This document shows, piece by piece, positions 20,477 to 34,650 of a stretch of DNA of 64,000 nt. The stretch spans positions 44,114,180 to 44,178,179 of the forward strand of contig NC_085140.1 in NCBI RefSeq assembly GCF_024139115.2, given 5' to 3'. Position numbers and translations under genes: made by a program. Position 1 is the stretch's first letter, and the number at the start of each line of letters is the position of its first letter. Source of the stretch: Armigeres subalbatus. Taxonomy: Eukaryota; Arthropoda; Insecta; Diptera; Culicidae. The notes beneath the pieces were generated by a model. The model searched no databases, was not told the DNA's origin, and saw nothing but the letters and a program-made list of their open reading frames with translations.

Positions 20477-23400
20477 GTTCTGGGCTGCAAGAATCAGCGA
20501 AAAATGCATCCGGGAGATTTTGTTTACAACTTACGGGGTAAACATCCGGAAAGCAGCGGGAATGCTTCCGGACGCGTTCGTTTCATAATGGTACGCTTCG
20601 AATCAACAATCCCCAGCATTCAGAGGCTGTTCCAATGCGGGAACCATGCGATCTGTATGTTCCGGGCTGCGAGATTCAGCGAAAAATGCATCCGGAAGAT
20701 TTTGTTTACAAATTACGGGGGAAACATCCGGAAAGCAGCGGGAATGCTTCCGGACGCGTTCGTTTCATGATGGTACGCTTCGAATCAACAATCCCCAGCA
20801 TTCATAGGCCATTCCAATGCGGGAACCATGCGATCTGTGTGTTCCGGGCTGCGAGATTCAGCGAAAAATGCATCCGGAAGATTTTGTTTACAAATTACGG
20901 GGGAAATATCCGGAAAGCAGCGGGAATGCTTCCGGACGCGTTCGTTTCATAATGGTACGCTTCGAATCAACAATCCCCAGCATTCAGAGGCTGTTCCAAT
21001 ACGGGAACCAAGCGAAATGTTTGTTCCGGGATGCGAGAATCAGCGAAAAATGCATCCGGAAGATTTTGTTTACAGATTCCGGGGGAAACATCCGGAAAGC
21101 AGCGGGAATGCTTCCGGACGCGTTCGTTTCATGATGGTACGCTTCGAATCAACAATCCCCAACATTCATGGGCCATTCCAATGCGGGAACCATGCGATCT
21201 GTGTGTTCCGGGCTGCGAGATTCAGCGAAAATGCATCCGGAAGATTTTGTTTACAAATTACAGGGCAAATATCCGGAAAGCAGCGGGAATGCTTCCGGAC
21301 GCGTTCGTTTCATAATGGTACGTTTCGAATCAACAATCCCCAGCATTCAGAGGCTGTTCCAATGCGGGAACCATGCGATCTGTATGTTCCGGGCCGCGAG
21401 ATTCAGCGAAAAATGCATCCGGAAGATTTTGTTTACAAATTACGGGGGAAACATCCGGAAAGCAACGGGAATGCTTCCGGACGCGTTCGTTTCATAATGG
21501 TACGCTTCGAATCAACAATCCCCAGCATTCAGAGGCTGTTCCAATACGGGAACCAAGCGAAATGTTTGTTCCGGGATGCGAGAATCAGCGAAAAATGCAT
21601 CCGGAATATTTTGTTTAGAAATTAGGGGGGAAACATCCGGAAAGCAGCGGAATGCTTCCGGACGCGTTCGTTTCATGATGGTACGCTTCGAATCAACAAT
21701 CCCTAGCATTCATAGGCCATTCCAATGCGGGAACCATGCGATCTGTATGTTCCGGGCTGCGAGATTCAGCGAAAAATGCATCCGGAAGATTTTGTTTACA
21801 AATTACGGGGGAAACATCCGGAAAGCAGCGGGAATGCTTCCGGACGCGTTCGTTTCATGATGGTACGCTTCGAATCAACAATCCCCAGCATTCATAGGCC
21901 ATTCCAATGCGGGAACCATGCGATCTGTGTGTTCCGGGCTGCGAGATTCAGCGAAAAATGCATCCGGAAGATTTTGTTTACAAATTACGGGGGAAACATC
22001 CGGAAAGCAGCGGGAATGCTTCCGGACGCGTTCGTTTCATAATGGTACGCTTCGAATCAACAATCCCCAGCATTCAGAGGCTGTTCCAATACGGGAACCA
22101 AGCGAAATGTTTGATCCGGGATGCGAGAATCAGCGAAAAATGCATCCGGAAGATTTTGTTTACAAATTACGGGGGAAACATCCGGAAAGCAGCGGGAATG
22201 CTGTCGGACGCGTTCGTTTCATGATGGTGCGCTTCGAATCAACAATCCCCAGCATTCATAGGCCATTCCAATGCGGGAACCATGCGATCCGTGTGTTCCG
22301 GGCTGCGAGATTCAGCGAAAATGCATCCGGAAGATTTTGTTTACAAATTACAGAATCATCCGGAAAGCAGCAGGAATGCTTCCGGACGCGTTCGTTTCAT
22401 GATGGTACGCTTCGAATCAACAATCCCCAGCATTCATAGGCCATTCCAATGCGGGAACCATGCGATCTGTGTGTTCCGGGCTGCGAGATTCAGCGAAAAA
22501 TGCATCCGGAAGATTTTGTTTACAAATTACAGGGGAAACATTCGGAAAGCAGCGGGAATGCTTCCGGACGCGTTCGTTTCATAATGGTACGCTTCGAATC
22601 AACAATCCCCAGCATTCAGAGGCTGTTCCAATACGGGAACCAAGCGAAATGTATGTTCCGGGATGCGAGAATCAGCGAAAAATGCATCCAGAAGATTTTG
22701 TTTACAAATTACGGGGGAAACATCCGGAAAGCAGCGGGAATGCTTCCGGACGGGTTCTTTTCATGATGGTACGCTTCGAATCAACAATCAACAGCATTCA
22801 TAGGGCATTCCAATGCGGGAACCATGCGATCTGTGTGTTCCGGGCTGTGAGATTCAGCGAAAAATGCATCCGGAAGATTTTGTTTACAAATTACAGGGGA
22901 AACATCCGGAAAGCAGCGGGAATGCTTCCGGACGCGTTCGTTTCATAATGGTACGCTTCGAATCAACAATCCCCAGCATTCAGAGGCTGTTCCAATACGG
23001 GAACCAAGCGAAATGTTTGTTCCGGGATGCGAGAATCAGCGAAAAATGCATCCGGAAGATTTTGTTTACAAATCACAGGGGAAACATCCGGAAAGCAGCG
23101 GGAATGCTTCCGGACGCGTTCGTTTCATAATGGTACGCTTCGAATCAACAATCCCCAGCATTCAGAGGCTGTTCCAATACGGGAACCAAGCGAAATGTTT
23201 GTTCCGGGATGCGAGAATCAGCGAAAAATGCATCCGGAAGATTTTGTTTACAAATCACAGAGGGAAACATCCGGAAAGCAGCGGGAATGCTTCCGGACGC
23301 GTTCGTTTCATGATGGTACGCTTCGAATCAGCAATCCCCGGCATTCAGAGGCCATTCTAATGCGGGAACCATGCGATTTGTATGCGGGAATGCTTCCGGA

Positions 23401-26400
23401 CGCGTTCGTTTCATAATGGTTCGCTTCGAATGAATGATCCCCAGCATTCAGAGGCTGTTCCAATACGGGAACCAAGCGAAATGTTTGTTCCGGGATGCGA
23501 GAATCAGCGAAAAATGCATCCGGAAGATTTTGTTTACAAATCACAGGGGGAAACATCCGGAAAGCAGCGGGAATGCTTTCGGACGCGTTCGTTTCATAAT
23601 GGTACGCTTCGAATCAACAATCCCCAGCATTCAGAGGCTGTTCCAATACGGGAACCAAGCGAAATGTTTGTTCCGGGATGCGAGAATCAGCGAAAAATGC
23701 ATCCGGAAGATTTTGTTTACAAATCACAGGGGAAAACATCCGGAAATACGGGAACCAAGCGGAATGTTTGTTCCGGAATGCGAGAATCAGCGAAAAATGC
23801 ATCCGGAAGATTTTGTTTACAAATCACAGGGGGAAACATCCGGAAAGCAGCGGGAATGCTTCCGGACGCGTTCGTTTCATGATGGTACGCTTCGAATCAA
23901 CAATCCCCAGCATTCATAGGCCATTCCAATGCGGGAACCATGCGATCTGTGTGTTCCGGGCTGCGAGATTCAGCGAAAAATGCATCCGGAAGATTTTGTT
24001 TACAAATTACGGGGGAAACATCCGGAAAGCAGCGGGAATGCTTCCGGACGCGTTCGTTTCATAATGGTACGCTTCGAATCAACAATCCCTAGCATTCAGA
24101 GGCTGTTCCAATACGGGAACCAAGCGAAATGTTTGTTCCGGGATGCGAGAATCAGCGAAAAATGCATCCGAAAGATTTTGTTTACAAATTACGGGGGAAA
24201 CATCCGGAAAGCAGCGGGAATGCTTCCGGACGCGTTCGTTTCATGATGGTACGCTTCGAATCAACAATCCCCAGCATTCATAGGCCATTCCAATGCGGGA
24301 ACCATGCGATCTGTGTGTTCCGGGCTGCGAGATTCAGCGAAAAATGCATCCGGAAGATTTTGTTTACAAATTACGGGGCAAACACCCGGAAAGCAGCGGG
24401 AATGCTTCCGGACGCGTTCGTTTCATAATGGTACGTTTCGAATCAACAATCCCCAGCATTCAGAGGCTGTTCCAATGCGGGAACCATGCGATCTGTATGT
24501 TCCGGGCCGCGAGATTCAGCGAAAAATGCATCCGGAAGATTTTGTTTACAAATTACGGGGGAAACATCCGGAAAGCAACGGGAATGCTTCCGGACGCGTT
24601 CGTTCATAATGGTACGCTTCGAATCAACAATCCCCAGCATTCAGAGGCTGTTCCAATACGGGAACCAAGCGAAATGTTTGTTCCGGGATGCGAGAATCAG
24701 CGAAAATGCATCCGGAATATTTTGTTTACAAATTACGGGGAAACATCCGGAAAGCAGCAGAATGCTTCCGGACGCGTTCGTTTCATGATGGTACGCTTCG
24801 AATCAACAATCCCCAGCATTCATAGGCCATTCCAATGCGGGAACCAAGCGATCTGTATGTTCCGGGCTGCGAGATTCAGCGAAAAATGCATCCGGAAGAT
24901 TTTGTTTACAAATTACGGGGGAAACATCCGGAAAGCAGCAGGAATGCTTCCGGACGCGTTCGTTTCATGATGGTACGCTTCGAATCAACAATCCCCAGCA
25001 TTCATAGGCCATTCCAATGCGGGAACCATGCGATCTGTGTGTTCCGGGCTGCGAGATTCAGCGAAAAATGCATCCGGAAGATTTTGTTTACAAATTACAG
25101 GGGAAACATCCGGAAAGCAGCGGGAATGCTTCCGGACGCGTTCGTTTCATAATGGTACGCTTCGAATCAACAATCCCCAGCATTCAGAGGCTGTTCCAAT
25201 ACGGGAACCAAGCGAAATGTTTGATCCGGGATGCGAGAATCAGCGAAACATGCATCCGGAAGATTTTGTTTACAAATTACGGGAAACATCCGGAAAGCAG
25301 CGGGAATGCTGTCGGACGCGTTCGTTTCATGATGGTACGCTTCGAATCAACAATCCCCAGCATTCATAGACCATTCCAATGCGGGAACCATGCGATCTGT
25401 GTGTTCCGGGCTGCGAGATTCAGCGAAAAATGCATCCGGAAGATTTTGTTTACAAATTACAGGGGAAACATTCGGAAAGCAGCGGGAATGCTTCCGGACG
25501 CGTTCGTTTCATAATGGTACGCTTCGAATCAACAATCCCCAGCATTCAGAGGCTGTTCCAATACGGGAACCAAGCGAAATGTATGTTCCGGGATGCGAGA
25601 ATCAGCGAAAAATGCATCCAGAAGATTTTGTTTACAAATTACGGGGGAAACATCCGGAAAGCAGCGGGAATGCTTCCGGACGGGTTCTTTTCATGATGGT
25701 ACGCTTCGAATCAACAATCAACAGCATTCATAGGGCATTCCAATGCGGGAACCATGCGATCTGTGAGTTCCGGGCTGTGAGATTCAGCGAAAAATGCATC
25801 CGGAAGATTTTGTTTACAAATTACGGGGGAAACATCCGGAAAGCAGCGGGAATGCTTCCGGACGCGTTCGTTTCATAATGGTACGCTTCGAATCAACAAT
25901 CCCCAGCATTCAGAGGCTGTTCCAATACGGGAACCAAGCGAAATGTTTGTTCCGGGATGCGAGAATCAGCGAAAAATGCATCCGGAAGATTTTGTTTACA
26001 AATTACGGGGGAAACATCCGGAAAGCAGCGGGAATGCTTCCGGACGCGTTCGTTTCATAATGGTACGCTTCGAATCAACAATCCCCAGCATTCAGAGGCT
26101 GTTCCAATACGGGAACCAAGCGAAATGTTTGTTCCGGGATGCGAGAATCAGCGAAAAATGCATCCGGAAGATTTTGTTTACAAATCACAGGGGGAAACAT
26201 CCGGAAAGCAGCGGGAATGCTTCCGGACGCGTTCGTTTCATGATGTTACGCTTCGAATCAACAATCCCCGGCATTCAGAGGCCATTCCAATGCGGGAACC
26301 ATGCGATCTGTATGCGGGAATGCTTCCGGACGCGTTCGTTTCATAATGGTTCGCTTCGAATGAATGATCCCCAGCATTCAGAGGATGTTCCAATGCGGGA

Positions 26401-26500
26401 ATCAAGCGAAATGTTTGTTCCGGGATGCGAGAATCAGCGAAAAATGCATTCGGAAGATTTAGTTTAGAAATTACAGGGGAAACATGAGGAAAGTAGCAGG
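20477..26500. repeat. Satellite 2: 182-bp monomers, about 33 copies
   Basis: The marker GGGAACCATGCGATCTG recurs every 182 bp (for example 20639 and 20821). Two main subtypes exist. One carries CCATGCGATCTGTGTG with CATAGGCCATTCCAATGC; the other carries CCAAGCGAAATGTTTG with CAGAGGCTGTTCCAATAC. TCCGGA occurs up to three times per unit. Because 182 is 3n+2, frames rotate from unit to unit. Frames of about 105 codons recur, and single-base indels join units into frames of up to 265 codons. A block of about 2.93-3.11 kb is duplicated. Junctions with satellites 1 and 3 are abrupt. Confidence 0.92.
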
Positions 26501-26524
26501 AATGCTTAATTATGTTTAATTATT

Positions 26525-29500
26525 TTTGGATTGAGCGCTCGTCGGATTCCATGAGGGCGGTCGCAGTATCATTTTGAGTTTAATTCGGTTGCTTGATATG
26601 AGTTCAATATGGTAGCACTTATGGGATGATAGTGGATTGAGCGCTCGTCTGAGTCCATGAGGGGGGGGGGGCGCAGTAGCATTCTGAGCTCAATTTGATT
26701 GTTTTAACGAGATAGTAGAATGAGCGCTCGTCTGCGGACGGGCGCAGTGTCGATATGAGTTCAATATGGTTGAACTCATGTGATGATAGTGAATTGAGCG
26801 CTCGTCTGAGTCTATGAGGGTGGGCGCAGTAGCATTCTGAGTTCAATTAGGTTTCTCTAATGAGATTATAGAATGAGCGCACGTTTTAATCCTTGGCGGC
26901 GGTCGCAGTGTCGATATGAGATCAATTTGGTTGCACTTATGTGATGATAGTGGATTGAGCGCTCGTCAGAGTCAATGAGGGTGGGAGCAGTAGCATTCTG
27001 AATTCAATTAGGTTTCTCTAATGAGGTTATAGTATGAGCGCTCGTTTTAATCTTCGGGGGCGGTCGCAGTGTCGATATGAGTTCAATTTGGTTGCACTTA
27101 TGTGATGATAGTGGATTGAGCGCTCGTCTGAGTCAATGAGGGCGGGCGTAGTATCGATATGAGTTCAATTTGGTTGCACTTATGTGATGATAGTGGATTG
27201 AGCGCTCGTATGAGTCAATGAGGGCGGGCGCAGTATCGATATGAGTTCAATTTGGTTGCACTTATGTGTTGATAGTGGATTGAGCGCTCGTCTGAGTCAA
27301 TGGGGGCGGGCGCAGTATCGATATGAGTTCAATTTGGTTGCACTTATGTGATGATAGTGGTTTGAGCGCTCGTCTGAGTCCATGAGGGTGGGAGCAGTAG
27401 CATTCTGAATTCAATTAGGTTTCTCTAATGAGGTTATAGTATGAGCGCTCGTTTTAATCCTTGGGGGCGGTCGCAGTGTCGATATGAGTTCAATTTGGTT
27501 GCACTTATGTGATGATAGTGGATTGAGCGCTCGTCTGAGTCAATGAGGGCGGGCGCAGTATCGATATGAGTTCAATTTGGTTGCACTTATGTGATGATAG
27601 TGGTTTGAGCGCTCGTCTGAGTCAATGAGGGCGGGCGCAGTGTCGATATGAGTTCAATTTGGTTGCACTTATGTGATGATAGTGGTTTGAGCGCTCGTCT
27701 GAGTCCATGAGGGTGGGCGCAGTAGCATTATGAATTCAATTAGGTTTCTCCAATGAGGTTATAGAATGAGCGCTCGTTTCAATCCTTGGGGGCGGGCGCA
27801 GTGTCGATATGAGTTCAATTTGGTTGCACTTATGTGATGATAGTGGATTGAGCGCTCGTCTGAGTCAATGAGGGCGGGCGCAGTATCGATATGAGTTCAA
27901 TTTGGTTGCACTTATGTGATGATAGTGGATTGAGCGCTCGTCTGAGTCAATGAGGGTGGGCGCAGTATCGATATGAGTTCAATTTGGTTGCACTTGTGTG
28001 TTGATAGTGGATTGAGCGCTCGTCTGAGTCAATGAGGGCGGGCGCAGTATCGATATGAGTTCAATTTGGTTGCACTTATGTTATGTTAGTGGATTGAGCG
28101 CTCGTCTGAGTCCATGAGGGTGGGCGCAGTAGCATTCTGAATTCAATTAGGTTTCTCCAATGAGGTTATAGAATGAGCGCTCGTTTTAATCCTTGGGGGC
28201 GGTCGCAGTGTCGATATGAGTTCAATTTGGTTGCACTTATGTGATGATAGTGGATTGAGCGCTCGTCTGAGTCAATGAGGGCGGGCGTAGTATCGATATG
28301 AGTTCAATTTGGTTGCACTTATGTGATGATAGTGGATTGAGCGCTCGTCTGAGTCAATGAGGGCGGGCGCAGTGTCGATATGAGTTCAATTTGGTTGCAC
28401 TTATGTGATGATAGTGGTTTGAGCGCTCGTCTGAGTCAATGAGGGCGGGTGCAGTGTCGATATGAGTTCAATTTGGTTGCACTTATGTGATGATAGTGGT
28501 TTGAGCGCTCGTCTGAGTCCAAGAGGGTGGGAGCAGTAGCATTTGAATTCAATTAGGTTTCTCTAATGAGGTTATAGTATGAGCGCTCGTTTTAATCCTT
28601 GGGGGCGGTCGCAGTGTCGATATGAGTTCAATTTGGTTGCACTTATGTGATGATAGTGGATTGAGCGCTCGTCTGAGTCAATGAGGGCGGGCGCAGTATC
28701 GATATGAGTTCAATTTGGTTGCACTTATGTGATGATAGTGGTTTGAGCGCTCGTCTGAGTCAATGAGGGCGGGTGCAGTGTCGATATGAGTTCAATTTGG
28801 TTGCACTTACGTGATGATAGTGGTTTGAGCGCTCGTCTGAGGCCATGAGGGTGGGCGCAGAAGCATTCTGAATTCAATTAGGTTTCTCCAATGAGGTTAT
28901 AGAATGAGCGCTCGTTTTAATCCTTGGGGGCGGTCGCAGTGTCGATATGAGTTCAATTTGGTTGCACTTATGTGATGATAGTGAATTGAGCGCTCGTCTG
29001 AGTCAATGAGGGCGGGCGCAGTATCGATATGAGTTCAATTTGGTTGCACTTATGTGATGATAGTGGATTGAGCGCTCGTCTGAGTCAATGAGGGTGGGCG
29101 CAGTATCGATATGAGTTCAATTTGGTTGCACTTGTGTGTTGATAGTGGATTGAGCGCTCGTCTGAGTCAATGAGGGCGGGCGCAGTATCGATATGAGTTC
29201 AATTTGGTTGCACTTGTGTTATGTTAGTGGATTGAGCGCTCGTCTGAGTCAATGAGGGCGGGCGCAGTGTCGATATGAGTTCAATTTGGTTGCACTTATG
29301 TTATGTTAGTGGATTGAGCGCTCGTCTGAGTCAATGAGGGCGGGCGCAGTGTCGATATGAGTTCAACTTGGTTGCACTTATGTGATGATAGTGGATTGAG
29401 TGCTCGTCTGAGTCAATGAGGGCGGGCGCAGCATCGATATGAGTTCAATTTGGTTGCACTTATGAGATGATAGTGGATTGAGCGCTCGTCTGAGTCAATG

Positions 29501-32500
29501 AGGGTGGGCGCAGTATCGATATGAGTTCAATTTGGTTGCACTTATGTGATGATAGTGGATTGAGTGCTCGTCTGAGTCAATGAGGGTGGGCGCAGTATCG
29601 ATATGAGTTCAATTTGGTTGCACTTATGTGATGATAGTGGATTGAGCGCTCGTCTGAGTCCATGAGGGCGGGCGCAGTGTCGATATGAGTTCAATTTGGT
29701 TGCACTTATGTGATGATAGTGGTTTGAGCGCTCGTCTGAGTCCATGAGGGTGGGCGCAGTAGCATTCTGAATTCAATTAGGTTTCTCCAATGAGGTTATA
29801 GAATGAGCGCTCGTTTTAATCGTTGGGGGCGGTCGCAGTGTCGATATGAGTTCAATTTGGTTGCACTTATGTGATGATAGTGGATTGAGCGCTCGTCTGA
29901 GTCAATGAGGGCGGGCGCAGTATCGATATGAGTTCAATTTGGTTGCACTTATGTGATGATAGTGGATTGAGCGCTCGTCTGAGTCAATGAGGGCGGGCGC
30001 AGTATCGATATGAGTTCAATTTGGTTGCACTTATGTGATGATAGTGGATTGAGCGCTCGTCTGAATCAATGAGGGTGGGCGCAGTGTCGAAATGACTTCA
30101 ATTTGGTTGCACTTATGTGATGATAGTGGATTGAGCGCTCGTCTGAGTCAATGAGGGGGGGCGCAGTGTCGATATGAGTTCAATTTGGTTGCACTTATGT
30201 GATGATAGTGGATTGAGTGCTCGCCTGAGTCAATGAGGGTGGGCGCAGTGTCGATATGAGTTCAATTTGGTTGCCCTTATGTGATGATAGTGGATTGAGC
30301 GCTCGTCTGAGTCCATGAGGGCGGGCGCAGTGTCGAAATTACTTCAATTTGGTTGCACTTATGTGATGATAGTGGATTGAGCGCTCGTCTGAGTCAATGA
30401 GGGGGGACGCAGTGTCGATATGAGTTCATTTTGGTTGCACTTATGAGATGATAGTGGATTGAGCGCTCGTCTGAGTCAATGGGGGCGGGCGCAGCATATA
30501 TATGAGTTCAATTTGGTTGCACTTTTGTGATGATAGTGGATTGAGCGCTCGTCTGAGTCAATGAGGGCGGGCGCAGTATCGATATGAGTTCAATTTGGTT
30601 GCACTTATGTGATGATAGTGGATTGAGCGCTCGTCTGAGTCAATGAGGGCGGGCGCAGTATCGATATGAGTTCAATTTGGTTGCACTTATGTGTTGATAG
30701 TGGATTGAGCGCTCGTCTGAGTCCATGAGGGTGGGCGCAGTAGCATTCTGAATTCAATTAGGTTTCTCCAATGAGGTTATAGAATGAGCGCTCGTTTTAA
30801 TCCTTGGGGGCGGTCGCAGTGTCGATATGAGTTCAATTTGGTTGCACTTTTGTTATGTTAGTGGATTGAGCGCTCGTCTGAGTCAATGAGGGTGGGCGCA
30901 GTGTCGATATGAGTTCAATTTGGTTGCACTTATGTGATGATAGTGGATTGAGCGCTCGTCTAAGTCCATGAGGGTGGCCGCTGTGGCGATATGAGTTCAA
31001 TTTGTTTGCACTTATGTGATGATAGTGGATTGAGCGCTCGTCTGAGTCAATGAGGGCGGGCGCAGTGTCGATATGAGCTCAATTTGGTTGCACTTATGTG
31101 ATGATAGTGGATTGAGCGCTCGTCTGAGTCAATGAGGGTGGGCGCAGTGTCGATATGAGTTCAATTTGGTTGCACTTATGTGATGATAGTGGATTGAGCG
31201 CTCGTCTGAGTCAATGAGGGTGGGCGCAGCAGCGATATGAGTTCAATTTGGTTGCACTTATGTGATGATAGTGGATTGAGCGCTCGTCTGAGTCAATGAG
31301 GGCTGGCGCAGTATCGATATGAGTTCAATTTGGTTGCACTTATGTGATGATAGTGGATTGAGCGCTCGTCTGAGTCCATGAGGGTGGGCGCATTGTCGAT
31401 ATGAGTTCAATTTGGTTGCACTTATGTGATGATAGTGGATTGAGCGCTCGTCTGAGTCAATGAGGGTGGGCGCTGTGGCGATATGAGTTCAATTTGTTTG
31501 CACTTATGTGATAATAGTGGATTGAGCGCTTGTCTAAGTCCATGAGGGTGGTCGCAGTGTCGATATGAGCTCAATTTGGTTGCACTTATGTGATGATAGT
31601 GGATTGAGCGCTCGTCTGAGTCAATGAGGGTGGGCGCAGCAGCGATATGAGTTCAATTTGTTTGCACTTATGTGATGATAGTGGATTGAGCGCTCGTCTG
31701 AGTCAATGAGGGCTGGCGCAGTATCGATATGAGTTCAATTTGGTTGCACTTATGTGATGATAGTGGATTGAGCGCTCGTCTGAGTCAATGAGGGTGGGTG
31801 CAGTGTCGATATGAGTTCAATTTGGTTGCACTTATGTGATGATAGTGGATTGAGCGCTCGTCTGAGTCAATGAGGGTGGGCGCACCAGCGATATGAGTTC
31901 AATTTGTTTGCACTTATGTGATGATAGTGGATTGAGCGCTCGTCTGAGTCAATGAGGGCGGGCGCAGTGTCGATATGAGCTCAATTTGGTTGCACTTATG
32001 TGATGATAGTGGATTGAGCGCTCGTCTGAGTCCATGAGGGTGGGCGCAGTAGCGTTCTGAATTCAAGTAGGTTTCTCCAATGAGGTTATAGAATGAGCGC
32101 TCGTTTTAATCGTTGGGGGCGGTCGCAGTGTTAATATGAGTTCAATTTGGTTGCACTTATGTGATGATAGTGGATTGAGCGCTCGTCTGAGTCAATGAGG
32201 GCGGGCGCAGTATCGATATGAGTTCAATTTGGTTGCACTTATGTGATGATAGTGGATTGAGCGCTCGTCTGAGTCAATGAGGGCGGGCGCAGTATCGATA
32301 TGAGTTCAATTTGGTTGCACTTATGTGATGATAGTGGATTGAGCGCTCGTCTGAGTCAATGAGAGCGGGCGCAGTGTCGATATGAGCTCAATTTGGTTGC
32401 ACTTATGTGTTGATAGTGGATTGAGCGCTCGTCTGAGTCCATGAGGGTGGGCGCAGTAGCATTCTGAATTCAATTAGGTTTCTCCAATAAGGTTATAGAA

Positions 32501-34650
32501 TAAGCGCTCGTTTTAATCCTTGGGGGCGGTCGCAGTGTCGATATGAGTTCAATTTGGTTGCACTTTTGTTATGTTAGTGGATTGAGCGCTCGTCTGAGTC
32601 AATGAGGGTGGGCGCAGTGTCGATATGAGTTCAATTTGGTTGCACTTATGTGATGATAGTGGATTGAGCGCTCGTCTGAGTCAATGAGGGTGGGCGCAGC
32701 ATCGATATGAGTTCAATTTGGTTGCACTTATGTGATGATAGTGGATTGAGCGCTCGTCTGAGTCAATGAGGGTGGGCGCAGCATCGATATGAGTTCAATT
32801 TGGTTGCACTTATGTGATGATAGTGGATTGAGCGCTCGTCTGAGTCAATGAGGGCGGGCGCAGTATCGATATGAGTTCAATTTGGTTGCACTTATGTGAT
32901 GATAGTGGATTGAGCGCTCGTCTGAATCAATGAGGGCGGGCGCAGTGTCGAAATGACTTCAATTTGGTTGCACTTATGTGATGATAGTGGATTGAGCGCT
33001 CGTCTGAGTCAATGAGGGCGGGCGCAGTGTCGATATGAGCTCAATTTGGTTGCACTTATGTGATGATAGTGGATTGAGCGCTCGTCTGAGTCCATGAGGG
33101 TGGGCGCAGTAGCATTCTGAATTCAATTAGGTTTCTCCAATGAGGTTATAGAATGAGCGCTCGTTTTAATCGTTGGGGGCGGTCGCAGTGTCGATATGAG
33201 TTCCATTTTTTTGCACTTATGTGATGATAGTGGATTGAGCGCTCGTCTGAGTCAATGAGGGCGGGCGCAGTATCGATATGAGTTCAATTTGGTTGCACTT
33301 ATGTGATTATAGTGGATTGAGCGCTCGTCTGAGTCAATGAGGGCGGGCGCAGTATCGATATGAGTTCAATTTGGTTGCACTTATGTGATGATAGTGGATT
33401 GAGCGCTCGTCTGAATCAATGAGGGTGGGCGCAGTGTCGAAATGACTTCAATTTGGTTGCACTTATGTGATGATAGTGGATTGAGCGCTCGTCTGAGTCC
33501 ATGAGGGCGGGCGCAGTGTCGAAATTACTTCAATTTGGTTGCACTTATGTGATGATAGTGGATTGAGCGCTCGTCTGAGTCAATAAGGGTGGGCGCAGTG
33601 TCGATATGAGTTCAATTTGGTTGCACTTATGTGATGATAGTGGATTGAATGCTCGTCTGAGTCAATGAGGGCGGGCGCAGTATCGATATGAGTTCAATTT
33701 GGTTGCACTTATGTGATTATAGTGGATTGAGCGCTCGTCTGAGTCAATGAGGGTGGGCGCAGTATCGATATGAGTTCAATTTGGTTGCACTTATGTGATG
33801 ATAGTGGATTGAGCGCTCGTCTGAGTCAATGAGGGGGGGCGCAGTGTCGATATGAGTTCAATTTGGTTGCACTTATGAGATGATAGTGGATTGAGTGCTC
33901 GTCTGAGTCAATGAGGGTGGGCGCAGCATCGATATGAGTTCAATTTGGTTGCACTTATGTGATGATAGTGGATTGAGCGCTCGTCTGAGTCCATGAGGGC
34001 GGGCGCAGTGTCGAAATTACTTCAATTTGGTTGCACTTATGTCATGATAGTGGATTGAATGCTCGTCTGAGTCAATGAGGGCGGGCGCAGTATCGATATG
34101 AGTTCAATTTGGTTGCACTTATGTGATGATAGTGAATTGAGTGCTCGTCTGAGTCAATGATGGCGGGGGCAGCATCGATATGAGTTCAATTTTGTTGCAC
34201 TTATGTGATGATAGTGGATTGAGCGCTCGTCTGAGTCAATGAAAGCGGGCGCAGTATCGATATGAGTTCAATTTGGTTCCACTTATGTGATGATAGTGGA
34301 TTGAGTGCTCGTCTGAGTCAATGAGGGCGGGCGCAGCATCGATATGAGTTCAATTTGGTTGCACTTATGTGATGATAGTGGATTGAGTGCTCGTCTGAAT
34401 CAATGATGGTGGGCGCAGCATCTACATGAGTTCAATTTGGTTGCACTTATGTGATGATAGTGGATTGATTGCTCGTCTGAGTCAATGAGGGCGGGCGCAG
34501 CATCGATATGAGTTCAATTTGGTTGCACTTATGTGATGATAGTACATTGAGGGCACGTCTGAGCCGATGAGGGTGGACGCTGTGTCGATATGAGTTCAAT
34601 TTGGTTGCACTCATGTGATGATAGTAGATTGAGCGCTCGTCTGAGTCCAT
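26525..34650. repeat. Satellite 3, block I: 82-bp monomers
   Basis: The 82-bp unit reads GATTGAGCGCTCGTCTGAG, AATGAGGGCGGGCGCAGT, TCGATATGAGTTCAATTTGG, then TTGCACTTATGTGATGATAGTG. A minority pair carries AGCATTCTGAATTCAATTAGG plus TTTTAATCCTTGGGGGCGG. These pairs are spaced at about multiples of 82 bp (roughly 4, 5, 11, 12 and 16 units), which shows higher-order copying. Most units hold the palindrome GAGCGCTC. Units at the left edge (26525-26900) are more diverged, as expected of an array edge. About 99 units. Minus-strand frames of 60-75 codons are artefacts. Confidence 0.93.

Noticed and set aside
20828..21625. 265-codon frame in the 182-bp satellite
   Set aside because: It is several satellite units joined by single-base deletions. 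The neighbouring units break it, so there is no selection for the frame.
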